DNA of 64,000 nucleotides from an uncultured Pelagibacteraceae bacterium (GCA_902592445.1 CACJEN010000001.1:1-64000); one strand, 5' to 3'. Positions 40,953 through 51,606 are shown, counted from the first letter of the stretch. Made by a program: numbers and translations. The notes: a model not told the origin generated them from the letters alone.

Positions 40953-41555
40953 TTGGTGATTCGCTCAAAAAAATTAATTATTTTATTTTCATTTTTGTTT
41001 TTATCAGCATGTGCTTCAGTACCAAAAAATACAGCAGATGGATGCTCAATTTTTTCTGAGAAATACTTCTGGTATAAACATGCAAAAAAAACAGAGAAAA
41101 AATGGGGTACTCCAGTTTATTTACAACTTGCAATTATTAAAATGGAATCTGATTTTGATTGGTTGGCAAAGCCACAAAGACAAAAAATCTTTAAGGTTAT
41201 ACCATACAAACGTCCTTCAAGTTCTTTTGGATACTCACAAGCTGTCAAAGGAACGTGGAAACAATACAAAGATGAGACTGGAAATAAATTTGCATCAAGG
41301 GCAAGATTTAAAGATAGTGTTGATTTTATTGGGTGGTACACAAACAAAACAAAATCTATACTTAAAATACCGTTAGATGACAGTTTCAGACAATATCTTG
41401 CTTATCACGAGGGATGGGGTGGATACAAAAATTACAAAAAAAATCAAAAGGTTATCCTTCTAGCAAAAAAAGTAGAGAACCACTCAAATAAATATAAAAA
41501 ACAACTTAATAAATGTAAAAGTTCTTTATCAACTAGAAGATTTATTATTTTTTAA
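40953..41555 (+). CDS. Lipoprotein, lysozyme/transglycosylase-like
   Basis: Lipobox LSAC; LQLAIIKMESDFDWLAKP; SSFGYSQAVKGTWKQYKDETG. Confidence 0.75.
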   Translation: MVIRSKKLIILFSFLFLSACASVPKNTADGCSIFSEKYFWYKHAKKTEKKWGTPVYLQLAIIKMESDFDWLAKPQRQKIFKVIPYKRPSSSFGYSQAVKGTWKQYKDETGNKFASRARFKDSVDFIGWYTNKTKSILKIPLDDSFRQYLAYHEGWGGYKNYKKNQKVILLAKKVENHSNKYKKQLNKCKSSLSTRRFIIF

Positions 41556-44500
41556 TTTAATTGTTTCTTTAGCTCTAAATCTACAGCATCTATTCTTTTA
41601 GTATTTTTTGCAAGAGCCAGATACATTGTTGGAGTGATGTACAATGTAAAAAATGTTGAAATTATCATTCCACCTAAAATAGTTGATCCAACAGCTAATC
41701 TCGATCCTTCACCAGCTCCAGGTCCAATATTTCCAATAACTAAAGGCAACATTGCAATCATAGTACTTAAAGAAGTCATAATGATAGGTCTTATTCTTAA
41801 TTTACAAGCTTCTTTGATAGCTGTTTCTATTTTAGCACCTGTTCTTCTTATTTGGTTAGCGTAGTCAACAATTAAAATGCTATTTTTTGTAGAAATACCA
41901 ATTAGGATTACTAAAGCGATCTGTGAAAAGATATTTATTGAACTATTTAAAAATAAAATAAATATTAGTCCTCCAAACACAGCAAGTGGGACAGTTAAAA
42001 TTATAATAAACGGGTGAATAAACGAATTAAAGGTTGCTGCCATTACTAGGTATGCAGTAATTAATGCTAAAGCAAAAATAATAAAGATCTCGTTGCTAGT
42101 TTCCTTCAATTCCTCTGACTTACCTTTCCAAGTGATTTGATTTTGTGGGGCCAAGTTATTCATTGTATTTTCTAAGTACTTCATTGCTTCAGCTAGACTA
42201 TAATTTTCATCAATTGCTGCGGATATGGTAACAGCTCTTTGTCGATTATATCTTGGTAAAGTCTCAGCTGTACCTTTCTCTTCAAACTCTACTAAACTTG
42301 CAAGAGATACGAGTTTACCACTTGTTTCTGATCTAACATGTATTTTTGAAATTCCATCTTTATTTCTTCTGTCTGCAAGATATTGTTGTAAAATAATTGG
42401 ATATTCTCTTCCCATCCTATTAAATGATGTAACTCTTTTTCCTCCGTAAAAAGTCTCCAAAGTTCTTCCAATTGTCTCTGTTGAAACACCTAAATCTTTT
42501 GCTCTATTTTTATTCGTAATTAACTTAACTTCAGGTTTATTTTTTGTGTAATCACTCTCAATTCTCGAAAGATTTGTATTTTTTCTAAGAGTTTGAATTA
42601 CCTCATTTTGAATTTTCTCTAGTTCCTCATAACTAGTACCATATATAACCAATTGAACTGGTTTGTTGTAATTAGATACTCTTATAGATTGTGGAGAAAT
42701 TGGAAAAGCAAAAGCTTGTGGAACTGTAACTATCTTTCCAATAGCTTCTCTTAAGACTGTCTGACTACCTTTTTTTCTATTTTTCCATTCATCTAGTAAT
42801 GCTATTATAATAAAACTGTTGTATGTGGTTGCTGATTTTCCAAATCCTGGAACACGCATAATCAATCTTTCATAAGGACTATCTTCAGCCTCAAGAAGTT
42901 TTAATAATCTACTTTCAATAATTTGTGCCTTATCTTGAGTGTATTCAAAAGAACTTCCTTCATCTGTTGAACCAATTATTAAATAAGCTCCCCGATCTTC
43001 AACAGGGATTAATTCTTTTTTGGTGAAATTGAAAAGGAAAATAGACCCCAAGACCACAAATATTATAAATCCTGATATTATTTTTTTTTTATTTAACCAA
43101 TATCCTAAGGTTTCTATGTAACCTTCAGAGAAGGCTTTAAATAAATTATTAAACTTTTTAACAAATAAACCTTTTTTTTCTTTTTTATTTAAAAATTTGC
43201 TGCCAAGCATCGGAGACAGAGTAAGAGCAACAAAAGAGGAAACAACAATTGAAAAAGACAAAGCTATAGCAGTTTCTCTAAATAGTGTACCTGAAATTCC
43301 CTTAATAAAAATTAGAGGTAAAAATACAGCCACTAAAATTAGTGTTGTTGCAATAATTGCGAAAGTAATTTGTTTTGATCCTTTATATGCAGCAACTAAA
43401 GATGTTTCTCCTTTTTCAATACGAGAATAAATCGCATCAGTCATAATAACAGAGTCATCTGTTATAATTCCAATTGCTAATATAAAACTTAGTAGAACAA
43501 AAATATTTATTGATAAATCAAAAATATATAAGCCCAAAAAAGATCCAATTAAACTTACTGGAAGTGCAATTGCAGGCACAATGACAGCTTTTAAATTTCC
43601 TAGAAATAAATAAATGATTAATACAACTAATACGAAAGCAATAATTAAACTTTTATAAACTTCTTGAATAGCAGTTCCAACATATGTTGCTCTATTAAAT
43701 GCAATTTCAAGATTTAAACCATCTGGCAATAAGGGTTTTATTTCATTTATTTTTTTTTTAATTTGATTAGATAGTTCAACTGTAGAAGCACCACTTCTAG
43801 CATAAATACCAATTCCTACAGTTTTTAAATTTTTTGCATTTTTCCTTTGTGCCTTAAACAGAGTTTTTTCTGAGACAGGTCCAAATTCTATATTTGCAAC
43901 ATCAGATAATAATATTACATTATTTTTAACTTTTTTAATTGGTAGTGATTTAATTGTTTCTATATTTGTATAAGATTTGTCAATGTTTAAAGTTAAGTCT
44001 CTATTATCTGCTTCTAAAGCGCCAGCAGGAAGATCAACATTCTCATTTCTTAAAGCTCTTTCAACCTCTTGAATAGTTAAATCATTTGCGGCTAATTTAA
44101 TTGGATCAATCCATACCCTTACGCTTAATTCTCTTAAACCTCCAACTAAAATTCTCCCGACATTTGGTACACTTGAAAAGGCATCCACAAGGTACCTTTC
44201 AGCGTAATCCCCAAGGTCTAAATCGTTCCATGTAGGAGATGAAAGACTTAGCCACATAGTTGTAGTAAATCCTGCTGCTCTTTTTAAGATTTGAGGAGGA
44301 CTAGACTCACTTGGTAAATTATCAACTACCCTTGACACTCTTTCTCTAATGTCGTTAGCGGCATTGTCTAGGTCTATATCTGTATTAAACTCAATATTAA
44401 TTCTACTTCTGCCATTTAAAGAGGTTGAATCTATGTTCTTAATCCCTTCAGCACCCCCTATTACATCTTCAATTTTTTGTGTTATTTCCTCATCAATAAT

Positions 44501-44674
44501 TTCAGAAGAAGCTGATTTATAATCTGTTTGAACTTGGACTACAGGTGGTTGAATTCCCTCAGGCAGTTCTCTTACTGGAAGTTCTGAGAAAACAAATATC
44601 CCAAAAATAACTAATACTAAGGACATTACCCATGCCACTACTGGTCTTTTAATGCTTATTTCTGTAAGATTCAT
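41552..44674 (-). CDS. RND-family efflux transporter permease
   Basis: 1040 aa; ISIKRPVVAWVMSLVLVIFGIFVFSELPVRELPEG; GIITDDSVIMTDAI; ILIGISTKNSILIVDYANQ. Confidence 0.95.
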   Translation of the reverse strand: MNLTEISIKRPVVAWVMSLVLVIFGIFVFSELPVRELPEGIQPPVVQVQTDYKSASSEIIDEEITQKIEDVIGGAEGIKNIDSTSLNGRSRINIEFNTDIDLDNAANDIRERVSRVVDNLPSESSPPQILKRAAGFTTTMWLSLSSPTWNDLDLGDYAERYLVDAFSSVPNVGRILVGGLRELSVRVWIDPIKLAANDLTIQEVERALRNENVDLPAGALEADNRDLTLNIDKSYTNIETIKSLPIKKVKNNVILLSDVANIEFGPVSEKTLFKAQRKNAKNLKTVGIGIYARSGASTVELSNQIKKKINEIKPLLPDGLNLEIAFNRATYVGTAIQEVYKSLIIAFVLVVLIIYLFLGNLKAVIVPAIALPVSLIGSFLGLYIFDLSINIFVLLSFILAIGIITDDSVIMTDAIYSRIEKGETSLVAAYKGSKQITFAIIATTLILVAVFLPLIFIKGISGTLFRETAIALSFSIVVSSFVALTLSPMLGSKFLNKKEKKGLFVKKFNNLFKAFSEGYIETLGYWLNKKKIISGFIIFVVLGSIFLFNFTKKELIPVEDRGAYLIIGSTDEGSSFEYTQDKAQIIESRLLKLLEAEDSPYERLIMRVPGFGKSATTYNSFIIIALLDEWKNRKKGSQTVLREAIGKIVTVPQAFAFPISPQSIRVSNYNKPVQLVIYGTSYEELEKIQNEVIQTLRKNTNLSRIESDYTKNKPEVKLITNKNRAKDLGVSTETIGRTLETFYGGKRVTSFNRMGREYPIILQQYLADRRNKDGISKIHVRSETSGKLVSLASLVEFEEKGTAETLPRYNRQRAVTISAAIDENYSLAEAMKYLENTMNNLAPQNQITWKGKSEELKETSNEIFIIFALALITAYLVMAATFNSFIHPFIIILTVPLAVFGGLIFILFLNSSINIFSQIALVILIGISTKNSILIVDYANQIRRTGAKIETAIKEACKLRIRPIIMTSLSTMIAMLPLVIGNIGPGAGEGSRLAVGSTILGGMIISTFFTLYITPTMYLALAKNTKRIDAVDLELKKQLN

Positions 44675-44688
44675 TTTAAATGTTTATT

Positions 44689-45687
44689 TTAGCTTTTTTT
44701 CTCAGCCTCAGATTTTTTAAAAATATTTAACTTTTTAAGCCAATCAAATTTTCCTTTTGTCGCCTCACTTTTAGTAGTTTTCTCTTTTTTCCCCCATGTC
44801 GATGCTTTCTGATTTTCACCTTTTTCAATTGGTTTTATTTCTAAATTTGGTCTGACTTTTTTTAATCCCTCAGCTACAATCTTATCTCCAGAACTTATTC
44901 CATCTTTAATTTCAATAAATCCTTTAAAACGATCACCTATATTAACTTTGGTTTTTATTGCTTTGTTTTCATTGTTTACTTTATAAATAAATACATTATC
45001 TCCCTCTACAATTGTGCTTGTATCAGGTGCACCCAAATTATTTCTTACATTGTATCTAATTGAGACTTCAAGAAAAGATCCAGGTAAAATTTCACCTTTT
45101 TGATTATTTATTTTAATTCTTATAGGTAATGATCTTGTGTCTTCTGTAATCCTACTTGATATGGAATCTACTACTCCATCAAAATATTTTTTTGCAGAGC
45201 CGGAGTATTCAATTTTGACTGGTAATCCAACTTCAATAAAAGGAAAATAAATTTCTGGGATTTGAACGTCACAATATATTGTTGATGAGTCGTCTAAATT
45301 TATTAAAAGTGATGATTTTGAAACCTCAACGTCCTCCGAGAACTCTTTTTTACCAATAATTCCATCAAAAGGAGCAAAAATTTTCCTATTTTTTAATTCG
45401 ACTATTACATCACCTTTTTTAACTTTTCGGTTAAATACTATTGGTTTGATTATTTCATATTTTTCGATTTTATACGCCTGAGTTTGAATAGGTACCGCAG
45501 TACCAAAAGTACTTATATTGTTTTCAAAAATCCTTTCTTTAGCGTATGTTACTATTACTCCTGGCGGTGGCATCTTACTAAATTTTTTTTTGAAATGATT
45601 TCCAATCATTGTTCGTGCTATGATTACTCCTGCAATAATAAAAAAAAATATAAATATAACTGTTGTAATTTTAGATGATCTTTTCAT
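44689..45687 (-). CDS. RND efflux periplasmic adaptor (membrane fusion protein)
   Basis: Signal anchor; APFDGIIGKKEFSEDVEVSKSSLL; operon with RND permease. Confidence 0.92.
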   Translation of the reverse strand: MKRSSKITTVIFIFFFIIAGVIIARTMIGNHFKKKFSKMPPPGVIVTYAKERIFENNISTFGTAVPIQTQAYKIEKYEIIKPIVFNRKVKKGDVIVELKNRKIFAPFDGIIGKKEFSEDVEVSKSSLLINLDDSSTIYCDVQIPEIYFPFIEVGLPVKIEYSGSAKKYFDGVVDSISSRITEDTRSLPIRIKINNQKGEILPGSFLEVSIRYNVRNNLGAPDTSTIVEGDNVFIYKVNNENKAIKTKVNIGDRFKGFIEIKDGISSGDKIVAEGLKKVRPNLEIKPIEKGENQKASTWGKKEKTTKSEATKGKFDWLKKLNIFKKSEAEKKS

Positions 45688-45694
45688 TTATTTT

Positions 45695-46510
45695 TTACTC
45701 TATTTTTCCGTACTCAGCCCATGAACCATCGTAAATGGTAGGCACATATTTATTATCTACCAAAGAATATGCAAGTGCTAATATACAAGCTGAAACTCCT
45801 GAGCCACAAGAAAAAACTAACATTTTTTTATTATCAGGATTTATTTGATTAAATATTTGTTTAATTTCATCAATATTTTTAAATGTTTTGTCTGATCGTA
45901 TAATATTGGTGAATGGTAAACAATGTGAGTTTGGTATCGATCCACTTCTAACATTTTTTCTAGGATCAGATACTTTTCCAAAAAATCTATCTTCACTTCT
46001 CGCATCTAAAACTAAAAATTCATTTGTCTTAATATTTAAATCAATCTCAGACTTATTTTTTACCATGTTTCTTTTTTCAACAGCCTCATATTTTGTCTCT
46101 TTAAAATTAACTTTTTCTTTTGATGTAGATTTTCTCTCTTTTTTCCACTTACCCAGCCCTCCATCGAGAACTCCTACGTATTTGGGATTATGACCGTAAT
46201 AAATAAAATTGTACCAACATCTACATGCACTTAACACATCAGAGTTATCGTAGATTATTATTTTATCTTCGTTTTCTATGCCAAGTTTTGATATATTTTT
46301 TGCCCAACTTTTAGCATCTGATAGCATATGAGGAAGATCAGTATTTCTGTCTGAAAACTTGTCTAAATCAAAAAAAATTGAATTCTCAATGTGTTCAATT
46401 TTATATTCCTCAAATCCATCTCTATTTGTCGAGGGCAAATGCCACGAGGCATCTATTATTTTTACACGGCTTAAATTGCCTACTAACCATTCTGTGGAAA
46501 CTAAATACAT
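45695..46510 (-). CDS. sseA: 3-mercaptopyruvate sulfurtransferase (rhodanese family)
   Basis: Tandem rhodanese; VFSCGSGVSACILALA active-site loop. Confidence 0.92.
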   Translation of the reverse strand: MYLVSTEWLVGNLSRVKIIDASWHLPSTNRDGFEEYKIEHIENSIFFDLDKFSDRNTDLPHMLSDAKSWAKNISKLGIENEDKIIIYDNSDVLSACRCWYNFIYYGHNPKYVGVLDGGLGKWKKERKSTSKEKVNFKETKYEAVEKRNMVKNKSEIDLNIKTNEFLVLDARSEDRFFGKVSDPRKNVRSGSIPNSHCLPFTNIIRSDKTFKNIDEIKQIFNQINPDNKKMLVFSCGSGVSACILALAYSLVDNKYVPTIYDGSWAEYGKIE

Positions 46511-46956
46511 TAGAATTTTTTATCTAAATATTTTTGATGATATTCTTCTGCTGTACAGTAATTTTTTAAAAGCGATAGTTGAGTTACTACTTTTCCATTT
46601 AACTTTTTATTTTCAGCTTGAATAATTTTTTCCGCAGACTTTTTTTGTTTTTCATTTAAATAAAAAATTTCACTTCTATATTGTGTACCAAAATCATAAC
46701 CTTGAGAGTTTAGCGTAGTAGGATCATGAAATTCAAAAAAATATTTTAATATATCCTCGTAAGCAATGGTTTTTTCATCATATTCAAGTTTAACAACTTC
46801 AGCATGGTTAGTTGTTCCGGTACAAACATCCCTATAAGTTGTCTTTTCAGTATTACCTCCACAATAACCAACCTCTGTTCTAATTATTCCATCTATCTTA
46901 CTAAATTTTTGTTCAGGACCCCAAAAACATCCAAGTGCTAAAATTGCTATTTCCAT
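46510..46956 (-). CDS. msrA: Peptide methionine sulfoxide reductase A
   Basis: ALGCFWGPEQKFSKIDGIIRTEVGYCGG. Confidence 0.96.
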   Translation of the reverse strand: MEIAILALGCFWGPEQKFSKIDGIIRTEVGYCGGNTEKTTYRDVCTGTTNHAEVVKLEYDEKTIAYEDILKYFFEFHDPTTLNSQGYDFGTQYRSEIFYLNEKQKKSAEKIIQAENKKLNGKVVTQLSLLKNYCTAEEYHQKYLDKKF

Positions 46957-46990
46957 TGATAATTAGTGTATTTAATTTAAAGATAATAAC

Positions 46991-47872
46991 ATGCTCTCTA
47001 AAAATCAATTGGGATTTTTGTACATGTTTCTATCTGTATGTGCATTTTCAGTAATGGATATAATTGTAAAATGGTCTCAACACTACCCTTTGGGTGAAGT
47101 TTTGTTTTTTAGGGGATTTTTCGGCGTCATTTTTTATTTATTTATTATACCATCAGATAGACGAAAAAATTTTTATTACACTAAGAGGGCAGGGTTACAT
47201 TTTTTAAGATGTGCTTTTGGATTAATTGCTCTAATTGCAATATTTATTGCTTTAAGAAATTTGCCATTAGCTACAGTAGTAAGCATTTCATTTGCTGCAC
47301 CCATATTCACAACTATATTTTCAATTTTTTTATTAAGAGAAAAAGTTGGCATATTTAGATGGTTAGCAGTTATTATAGGTTTTGTTGGAATAATTATTAT
47401 TACTGAGCCAGGTTTAAGTTCAGTGAACATTTATTATATATACCCAATAATTTTTTGTTTGGGATTATCGTACGTAGCAATTGCTATTAGACAGTTGTCA
47501 AAAACAGAGCCAGTTTGGTTAATTTCTCTTTATTTTTCAGTAGCAATCACTTTATTAAGCTTATTTACAATACCTTATGGGTGGATTATGCCAAGTTTAT
47601 ATGACCTTGTATTTTTATCTTTTATAGGTTTTTTTGGAGGTGTTGCAAATTTATGGTTAAGTCAGTCATATAAATATTCTGAGGTGTCATTAGTTACTCC
47701 TCTTAAGTATTTAGCTTTAGTTTTTGCTATATTTTTTGGTTATATAATTTGGGGAGAGATACCAACTATAAAAACTTTGATGGGAGCTGGTTTGGTAATA
47801 ATTTCATCATTAATTATTTTTAGAAGAGAGATATATCTCAAAAAACAGTTAACAGTAGCACAACATGAGTAA
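46991..47872 (+). CDS. DMT superfamily (EamA) transporter
   Basis: 10-TM pattern; FRGFFGVIFYL, tandem EamA architecture. Confidence 0.88.
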   Translation: MLSKNQLGFLYMFLSVCAFSVMDIIVKWSQHYPLGEVLFFRGFFGVIFYLFIIPSDRRKNFYYTKRAGLHFLRCAFGLIALIAIFIALRNLPLATVVSISFAAPIFTTIFSIFLLREKVGIFRWLAVIIGFVGIIIITEPGLSSVNIYYIYPIIFCLGLSYVAIAIRQLSKTEPVWLISLYFSVAITLLSLFTIPYGWIMPSLYDLVFLSFIGFFGGVANLWLSQSYKYSEVSLVTPLKYLALVFAIFFGYIIWGEIPTIKTLMGAGLVIISSLIIFRREIYLKKQLTVAQHE

Positions 47873-48491
47873 ACCACCATTATATTGGAATAAGGCAAAG
47901 AGATATTTATCATCAAAAGATAGAGTAATGAAAACTTTAATTGAAAAGTATTCTGATGCTTCACTTACTACAAGAAAAAATATTTTTCTTTCACTTTGTA
48001 AAAGTATTATTGGTCAGCAGATTAGTGTAGCAGCCGCAAATTCTGTATTTTTAAAGTTTAATAAAAAATGTAAGAATAAAATCTCTCCTAAAACAATTAA
48101 AAAATTGACATTTACACAATTAAAAAGCTGTGGATTAAGCAGGCAAAAGGTAAAAGGAATTAAGTCGTTAGCTGAAAAAATCCTTAACAAAGAATTTAAA
48201 CCTAATTTAATAAAAAATATGTCAGACGAGCAAGCCATTGAATATTTATCAGAATTGAGGCAGATAGGCAGATGGTCTGCTGAGATGATACTTTTATTTA
48301 CCTATAACAGATCAAATATTTGGCCTGTTCAAGACATTGGTTTATTAAGAGCTATATCGAATAATTATAAAAAAAAATATTTGCCTCCAAATAATTTTGT
48401 TGAAAAATTAAAAAATAGATTTTCTCCATATTGTTCAGTAGCAACATGGTATCTTTGGAGATCTATAGATGATGAACCTATTCAGTACTAA
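47865..48491 (+). CDS. DNA-3-methyladenine glycosylase II, AlkA/HhH-GPD family
   Basis: SIIGQQISVAAANSVFLKF; GRWSAEMILLF...WPVQDIGLLRA. Confidence 0.9.
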   Translation: MSKPPLYWNKAKRYLSSKDRVMKTLIEKYSDASLTTRKNIFLSLCKSIIGQQISVAAANSVFLKFNKKCKNKISPKTIKKLTFTQLKSCGLSRQKVKGIKSLAEKILNKEFKPNLIKNMSDEQAIEYLSELRQIGRWSAEMILLFTYNRSNIWPVQDIGLLRAISNNYKKKYLPPNNFVEKLKNRFSPYCSVATWYLWRSIDDEPIQY

Positions 48492-48774
48492 ATCCTTCTA
48501 CAACTTGCATGTGTCGAACAGTTGTATCCTTAGCTAGTGCCCAGCCTTTTTGATATTCATTTGAATCGTGACACTCAATTGCCTTTTGATAATTTGGGAA
48601 TTCCCAAACAACTGTTCTTAAAAAATTATCTCCCTCAAAAGATTGACTCTTACCTCCTCTTACTAGAGGCACACCTCCATAACTTTTAATAATTGGGGTC
48701 GCTGCTTCAGCATATCTTTTTAAATTTTCTCGGCTTTCGATTTTTGTATATAAGCTTATCCAATATCCTTTCAT
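48478..48774 (-). CDS. DUF1330 family protein
   Basis: YGGVPLVRGGKSQSFEGDNFLRTVVWEFPNYQKAIECHDSNEYQ. Confidence 0.87.
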   Translation of the reverse strand: MKGYWISLYTKIESRENLKRYAEAATPIIKSYGGVPLVRGGKSQSFEGDNFLRTVVWEFPNYQKAIECHDSNEYQKGWALAKDTTVRHMQVVEGFSTE

Positions 48775-48795
48775 TATATTTCTCCTTTTTAAATT

Positions 48796-49359
48796 TTGAA
48801 ATTTATGATACCAGATTTTATGTCAGAAAAATTAATAATCAGTTTTGAAGAATACCTGAACACAGTAGAAAAACTCGCATTAGAAATAAATAATAATTTT
48901 AAACCAACTGTATTAGTTGGAATTATGAGAGGTGCTGCGCCTATAATTGATATTTTATCGAGGATTTTAAAATTACCTACAGCTTATATTGTAATCCAAA
49001 GTTATTCCGGTGCAGGCACAGAAGATAAGCAAGGAGAATTAGTTTTTGCTAGAGATATTAGCTCTATAGCTAAAGATGAAGATTTTAAAAAAGTTTTATT
49101 GGTTGATGACTTATCTGATACGGGTCTCACATTAAATAAAAGCATAGAATGGTTGAAAAAATATCAACCAATTAAAAATCATATTCAAGAAATTAAAACA
49201 GCTTGTTTATGGAAGAAAAAGTCTTCTAAATTTATACCAGATTTCTGTCCAATTAAGCTCGATAATGATCCATGGATAGTCCAACCTACAGAACACTATG
49301 AAGAAATGTCTATTGATGAAGTAATTGTGAAACAAAATAGGGCTAGAGATAAACTCTAG
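48796..49359 (+). CDS. Purine phosphoribosyltransferase family (xanthine/guanine type)
   Basis: VGIMRGAAPIIDILSRIL; VLLVDDLSDTGLTL PRPP motif. Confidence 0.87.
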   Translation: MKFMIPDFMSEKLIISFEEYLNTVEKLALEINNNFKPTVLVGIMRGAAPIIDILSRILKLPTAYIVIQSYSGAGTEDKQGELVFARDISSIAKDEDFKKVLLVDDLSDTGLTLNKSIEWLKKYQPIKNHIQEIKTACLWKKKSSKFIPDFCPIKLDNDPWIVQPTEHYEEMSIDEVIVKQNRARDKL

Positions 49360-49366
49360 CCCTTTT
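49340..49366 (+). terminator. Intrinsic terminator overlapping the phosphoribosyltransferase stop codon
   Basis: GGGCTAGAG-ATAAA-CTCTAGCCC-TTTT: perfect 9-bp stem, 5-nt loop, U-tract; TAG stop at 49357-49359 is inside the stem. Confidence 0.88.
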
Positions 49367-49376
49367 AGATAATTAT

Positions 49377-50687
49377 TTAAGCTACTACGAAACTAATTAA
49401 ACTTAAGACTGCAATAACCCATATTGCAGGAGAAGTATCAGATGCTTTTCCTGTAAATAATCTTATTAATGCATAAGATACAAATGCTAAGGCAATACCA
49501 TTGCTGATACTGTAAGTTAATGGCATCGTTATCATTGCAAGTATTGCTGGAGCTGATTCACCAATATCATTCCACTCAATATCTGTAATGTTTCTTACAA
49601 ATAAAACTGAAACAAATAATAGAGCTGCACCGTCAATTTGTTTTGGTAAACTAGTTGCTAATGGTGCAAAAAATATGCAAGAAAGAAACAGAAGCCCAAT
49701 TACTAAGGAAGTCATTCCTGTTTTTCCACCTGCTTTAACACCTGCACCAGATTCTACATAGCTAGTTACAGTAGTGGTTCCCATCATTGCACCTGCAACA
49801 GTACTAACACTATCTGACAGCATTGCTTTGTTAATATCTTGAACTTTACCTTTTTTATCAACTTTACCAGCAACATTAGCGACCGATGTTAATGTTCCTG
49901 CAGTATCAAAAAAATCTATAAAAAGTAACGTAAAGATTACAGTCGACATGCCTGCTGTCATAGCTGCAGATAAATCAAATTCAAAAAGGTATGTCATAGG
50001 AGGTGGAGCGCTTGCTATACCATTAAATTTTGCAAGACCAGTTGCCCATGAAATTATACTGAACGCTAAAATACCAATTATAATGTTTCCTTTTACATTC
50101 ATTTTTTCAAGCACCACAATTACAATAAAAGTTGCACAACCCAATAAAACTAATGGATTACTTAAGTCCCCAAGTTTTACTAAAGTTACAGGATCGTCAA
50201 CTACAACTTCCATAATTTGTAATCCAATGATCGCTAAGAATAATCCAATACCAGCCCCAATACCCAACTTTAAACTCCTTGGAATTGAGTTGATTAACCA
50301 AGCTCGAATTGGTGTAAGAGATATAATTAAAAACAATACACCTGCAACAAGTACAGCGCCTAATGCCTCCTGTGGTGTGTATCCCATTCCTGCACAAACT
50401 CCAAATGCAACAAATGCATTAATTCCCATTCCTGGAGCTAATCCAATAGGCCATGTTTTTCCATAAAATGCCATTATAAAACATGCAAGCGCAGTTGCTA
50501 AAATTGTTGCTGTGTAAACTGCTCCAAAATCAAAAAATCCTTTTTCAGGTCCAGCAAATTCACCTGAAAGTATAAATGGATTTAAAAACATAATGTAAGC
50601 CATAGTTAAAAATGTTGTAACACCAGCTATGACTTCAGTACGAAAGTCTGTTTTATGTTTTTTATAATTAAAATAATTATCTAACAT
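49377..50687 (-). CDS. NCS2/AzgA-family purine permease
   Basis: RTEVIAGVTTFLTMAYIMFLNPFIL; GLAPGMGINAFVAFGVC; FIDFFDTAGTLTSVAN. Confidence 0.93.
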   Translation of the reverse strand: MLDNYFNYKKHKTDFRTEVIAGVTTFLTMAYIMFLNPFILSGEFAGPEKGFFDFGAVYTATILATALACFIMAFYGKTWPIGLAPGMGINAFVAFGVCAGMGYTPQEALGAVLVAGVLFLIISLTPIRAWLINSIPRSLKLGIGAGIGLFLAIIGLQIMEVVVDDPVTLVKLGDLSNPLVLLGCATFIVIVVLEKMNVKGNIIIGILAFSIISWATGLAKFNGIASAPPPMTYLFEFDLSAAMTAGMSTVIFTLLFIDFFDTAGTLTSVANVAGKVDKKGKVQDINKAMLSDSVSTVAGAMMGTTTVTSYVESGAGVKAGGKTGMTSLVIGLLFLSCIFFAPLATSLPKQIDGAALLFVSVLFVRNITDIEWNDIGESAPAILAMITMPLTYSISNGIALAFVSYALIRLFTGKASDTSPAIWVIAVLSLISFVVA

Positions 50688-50813
50688 TCGTTCCTCCTAA
50701 AAAACTATCCATATTAGATTCTTAATTTAAATTCGCGATTTTAGATTGAATTATTAACAATTTTCAACTGAGAAGTTTAAATTTGCCTTATTTTCGTGGT
50801 TATAATTTATCAT

Positions 50814-51125
50814 AACATGTTTATGAAAATAAAATTTATTTTAATCTCTTTATTGTCTTTAATTCTTCTATCTGGTTGTCAAACTATTAAAAATAAATCT
50901 GATGAAGTTGCAGAAAAAGAGAATGAGAAATATGGACAATTCGTAGGCAAACAAATTAGTGAATTAAAAATGGAACTTGGAGCACCTACAGAAGATTTTG
51001 TTAATGAACTTGGAAATGAAACTTTAGTATATAAAACTAAAAAATTTGGTTTACCTTGTGAAAGAAAATTTGAGATTAACTCCTCTGGTTTTGTTATAGG
51101 ATTTAATTCTAGCGGTTGCTTTTAA
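50814..51125 (+). CDS. Small lipoprotein, unknown function; start position uncertain
   Basis: Signal peptide with LSGCQT lipobox; the track starts upstream at 50796. Confidence 0.75.
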   Translation, partial: NMFMKIKFILISLLSLILLSGCQTIKNKSDEVAEKENEKYGQFVGKQISELKMELGAPTEDFVNELGNETLVYKTKKFGLPCERKFEINSSGFVIGFNSSGCF

Positions 51126-51157
51126 ACCTGTGGGGCTTAACCCCACAAGCAAGGTTT
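51124..51157. terminator. Putative bidirectional hairpin terminator between convergent genes
   Basis: AAACCT-TGTGGGG-cttaa-CCCCACA-agca-AGGTTT nested stem. Confidence 0.65.
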
Positions 51158-51159
51158 AC

Positions 51160-51606
51160 TTATTTGATTTCTATAAGTTTTCTTTTTTTATGCTCTGGTA
51201 CTATTCTTTCACAAGCAATAGTCAAAAGACCATCTTTTAGTTGAGCGCCATTTACTTTTACATCATCAGCAATTGTAAATGATCTTGCAAAATGTCTTTG
51301 AGATATGCCTTTGTGAATTATTTCTCCATCATCGTTTTTATTTTCTGACTTATCAACTTGTTTTGTTCTTACAGTTAATAAATTATCCTCAAATTCAACT
51401 TCGACATCATTTTTACTGAAGCCAGCAAGCGCAACCTCTATAGAGTATTTGTCTTGTCCAGTTCTTCTAATGTTGTATGGTGGATAGTTTGATTGCATGC
51501 TCAAACCTCCATTTCCAAGCATATTTTCAAATTGGTCAAACATATCATCGAAACCAATAGAAAACGGCCTTAATGAATTGAAGATAGATAGATCCTTACT
51601 TGTCAT
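51160..51606 (-). CDS. Small heat-shock protein Hsp20/IbpA family
   Basis: YPPYNIRRTGQDKYSIEVALAGFSKNDVEVEFEDNLLTV; ATG 51606 follows AAAGGAGGAAATT, so the track start at 51648 is overextended. Confidence 0.95.
   Translation of the reverse strand: MTSKDLSIFNSLRPFSIGFDDMFDQFENMLGNGGLSMQSNYPPYNIRRTGQDKYSIEVALAGFSKNDVEVEFEDNLLTVRTKQVDKSENKNDDGEIIHKGISQRHFARSFTIADDVKVNGAQLKDGLLTIACERIVPEHKKRKLIEIK

Noticed and set aside
41011-41376. 121-aa alternate-frame ORF overlapping the lipoprotein gene
   Set aside because: Same-strand frame shadow of a gene with a clear lipobox and transglycosylase-like motifs.
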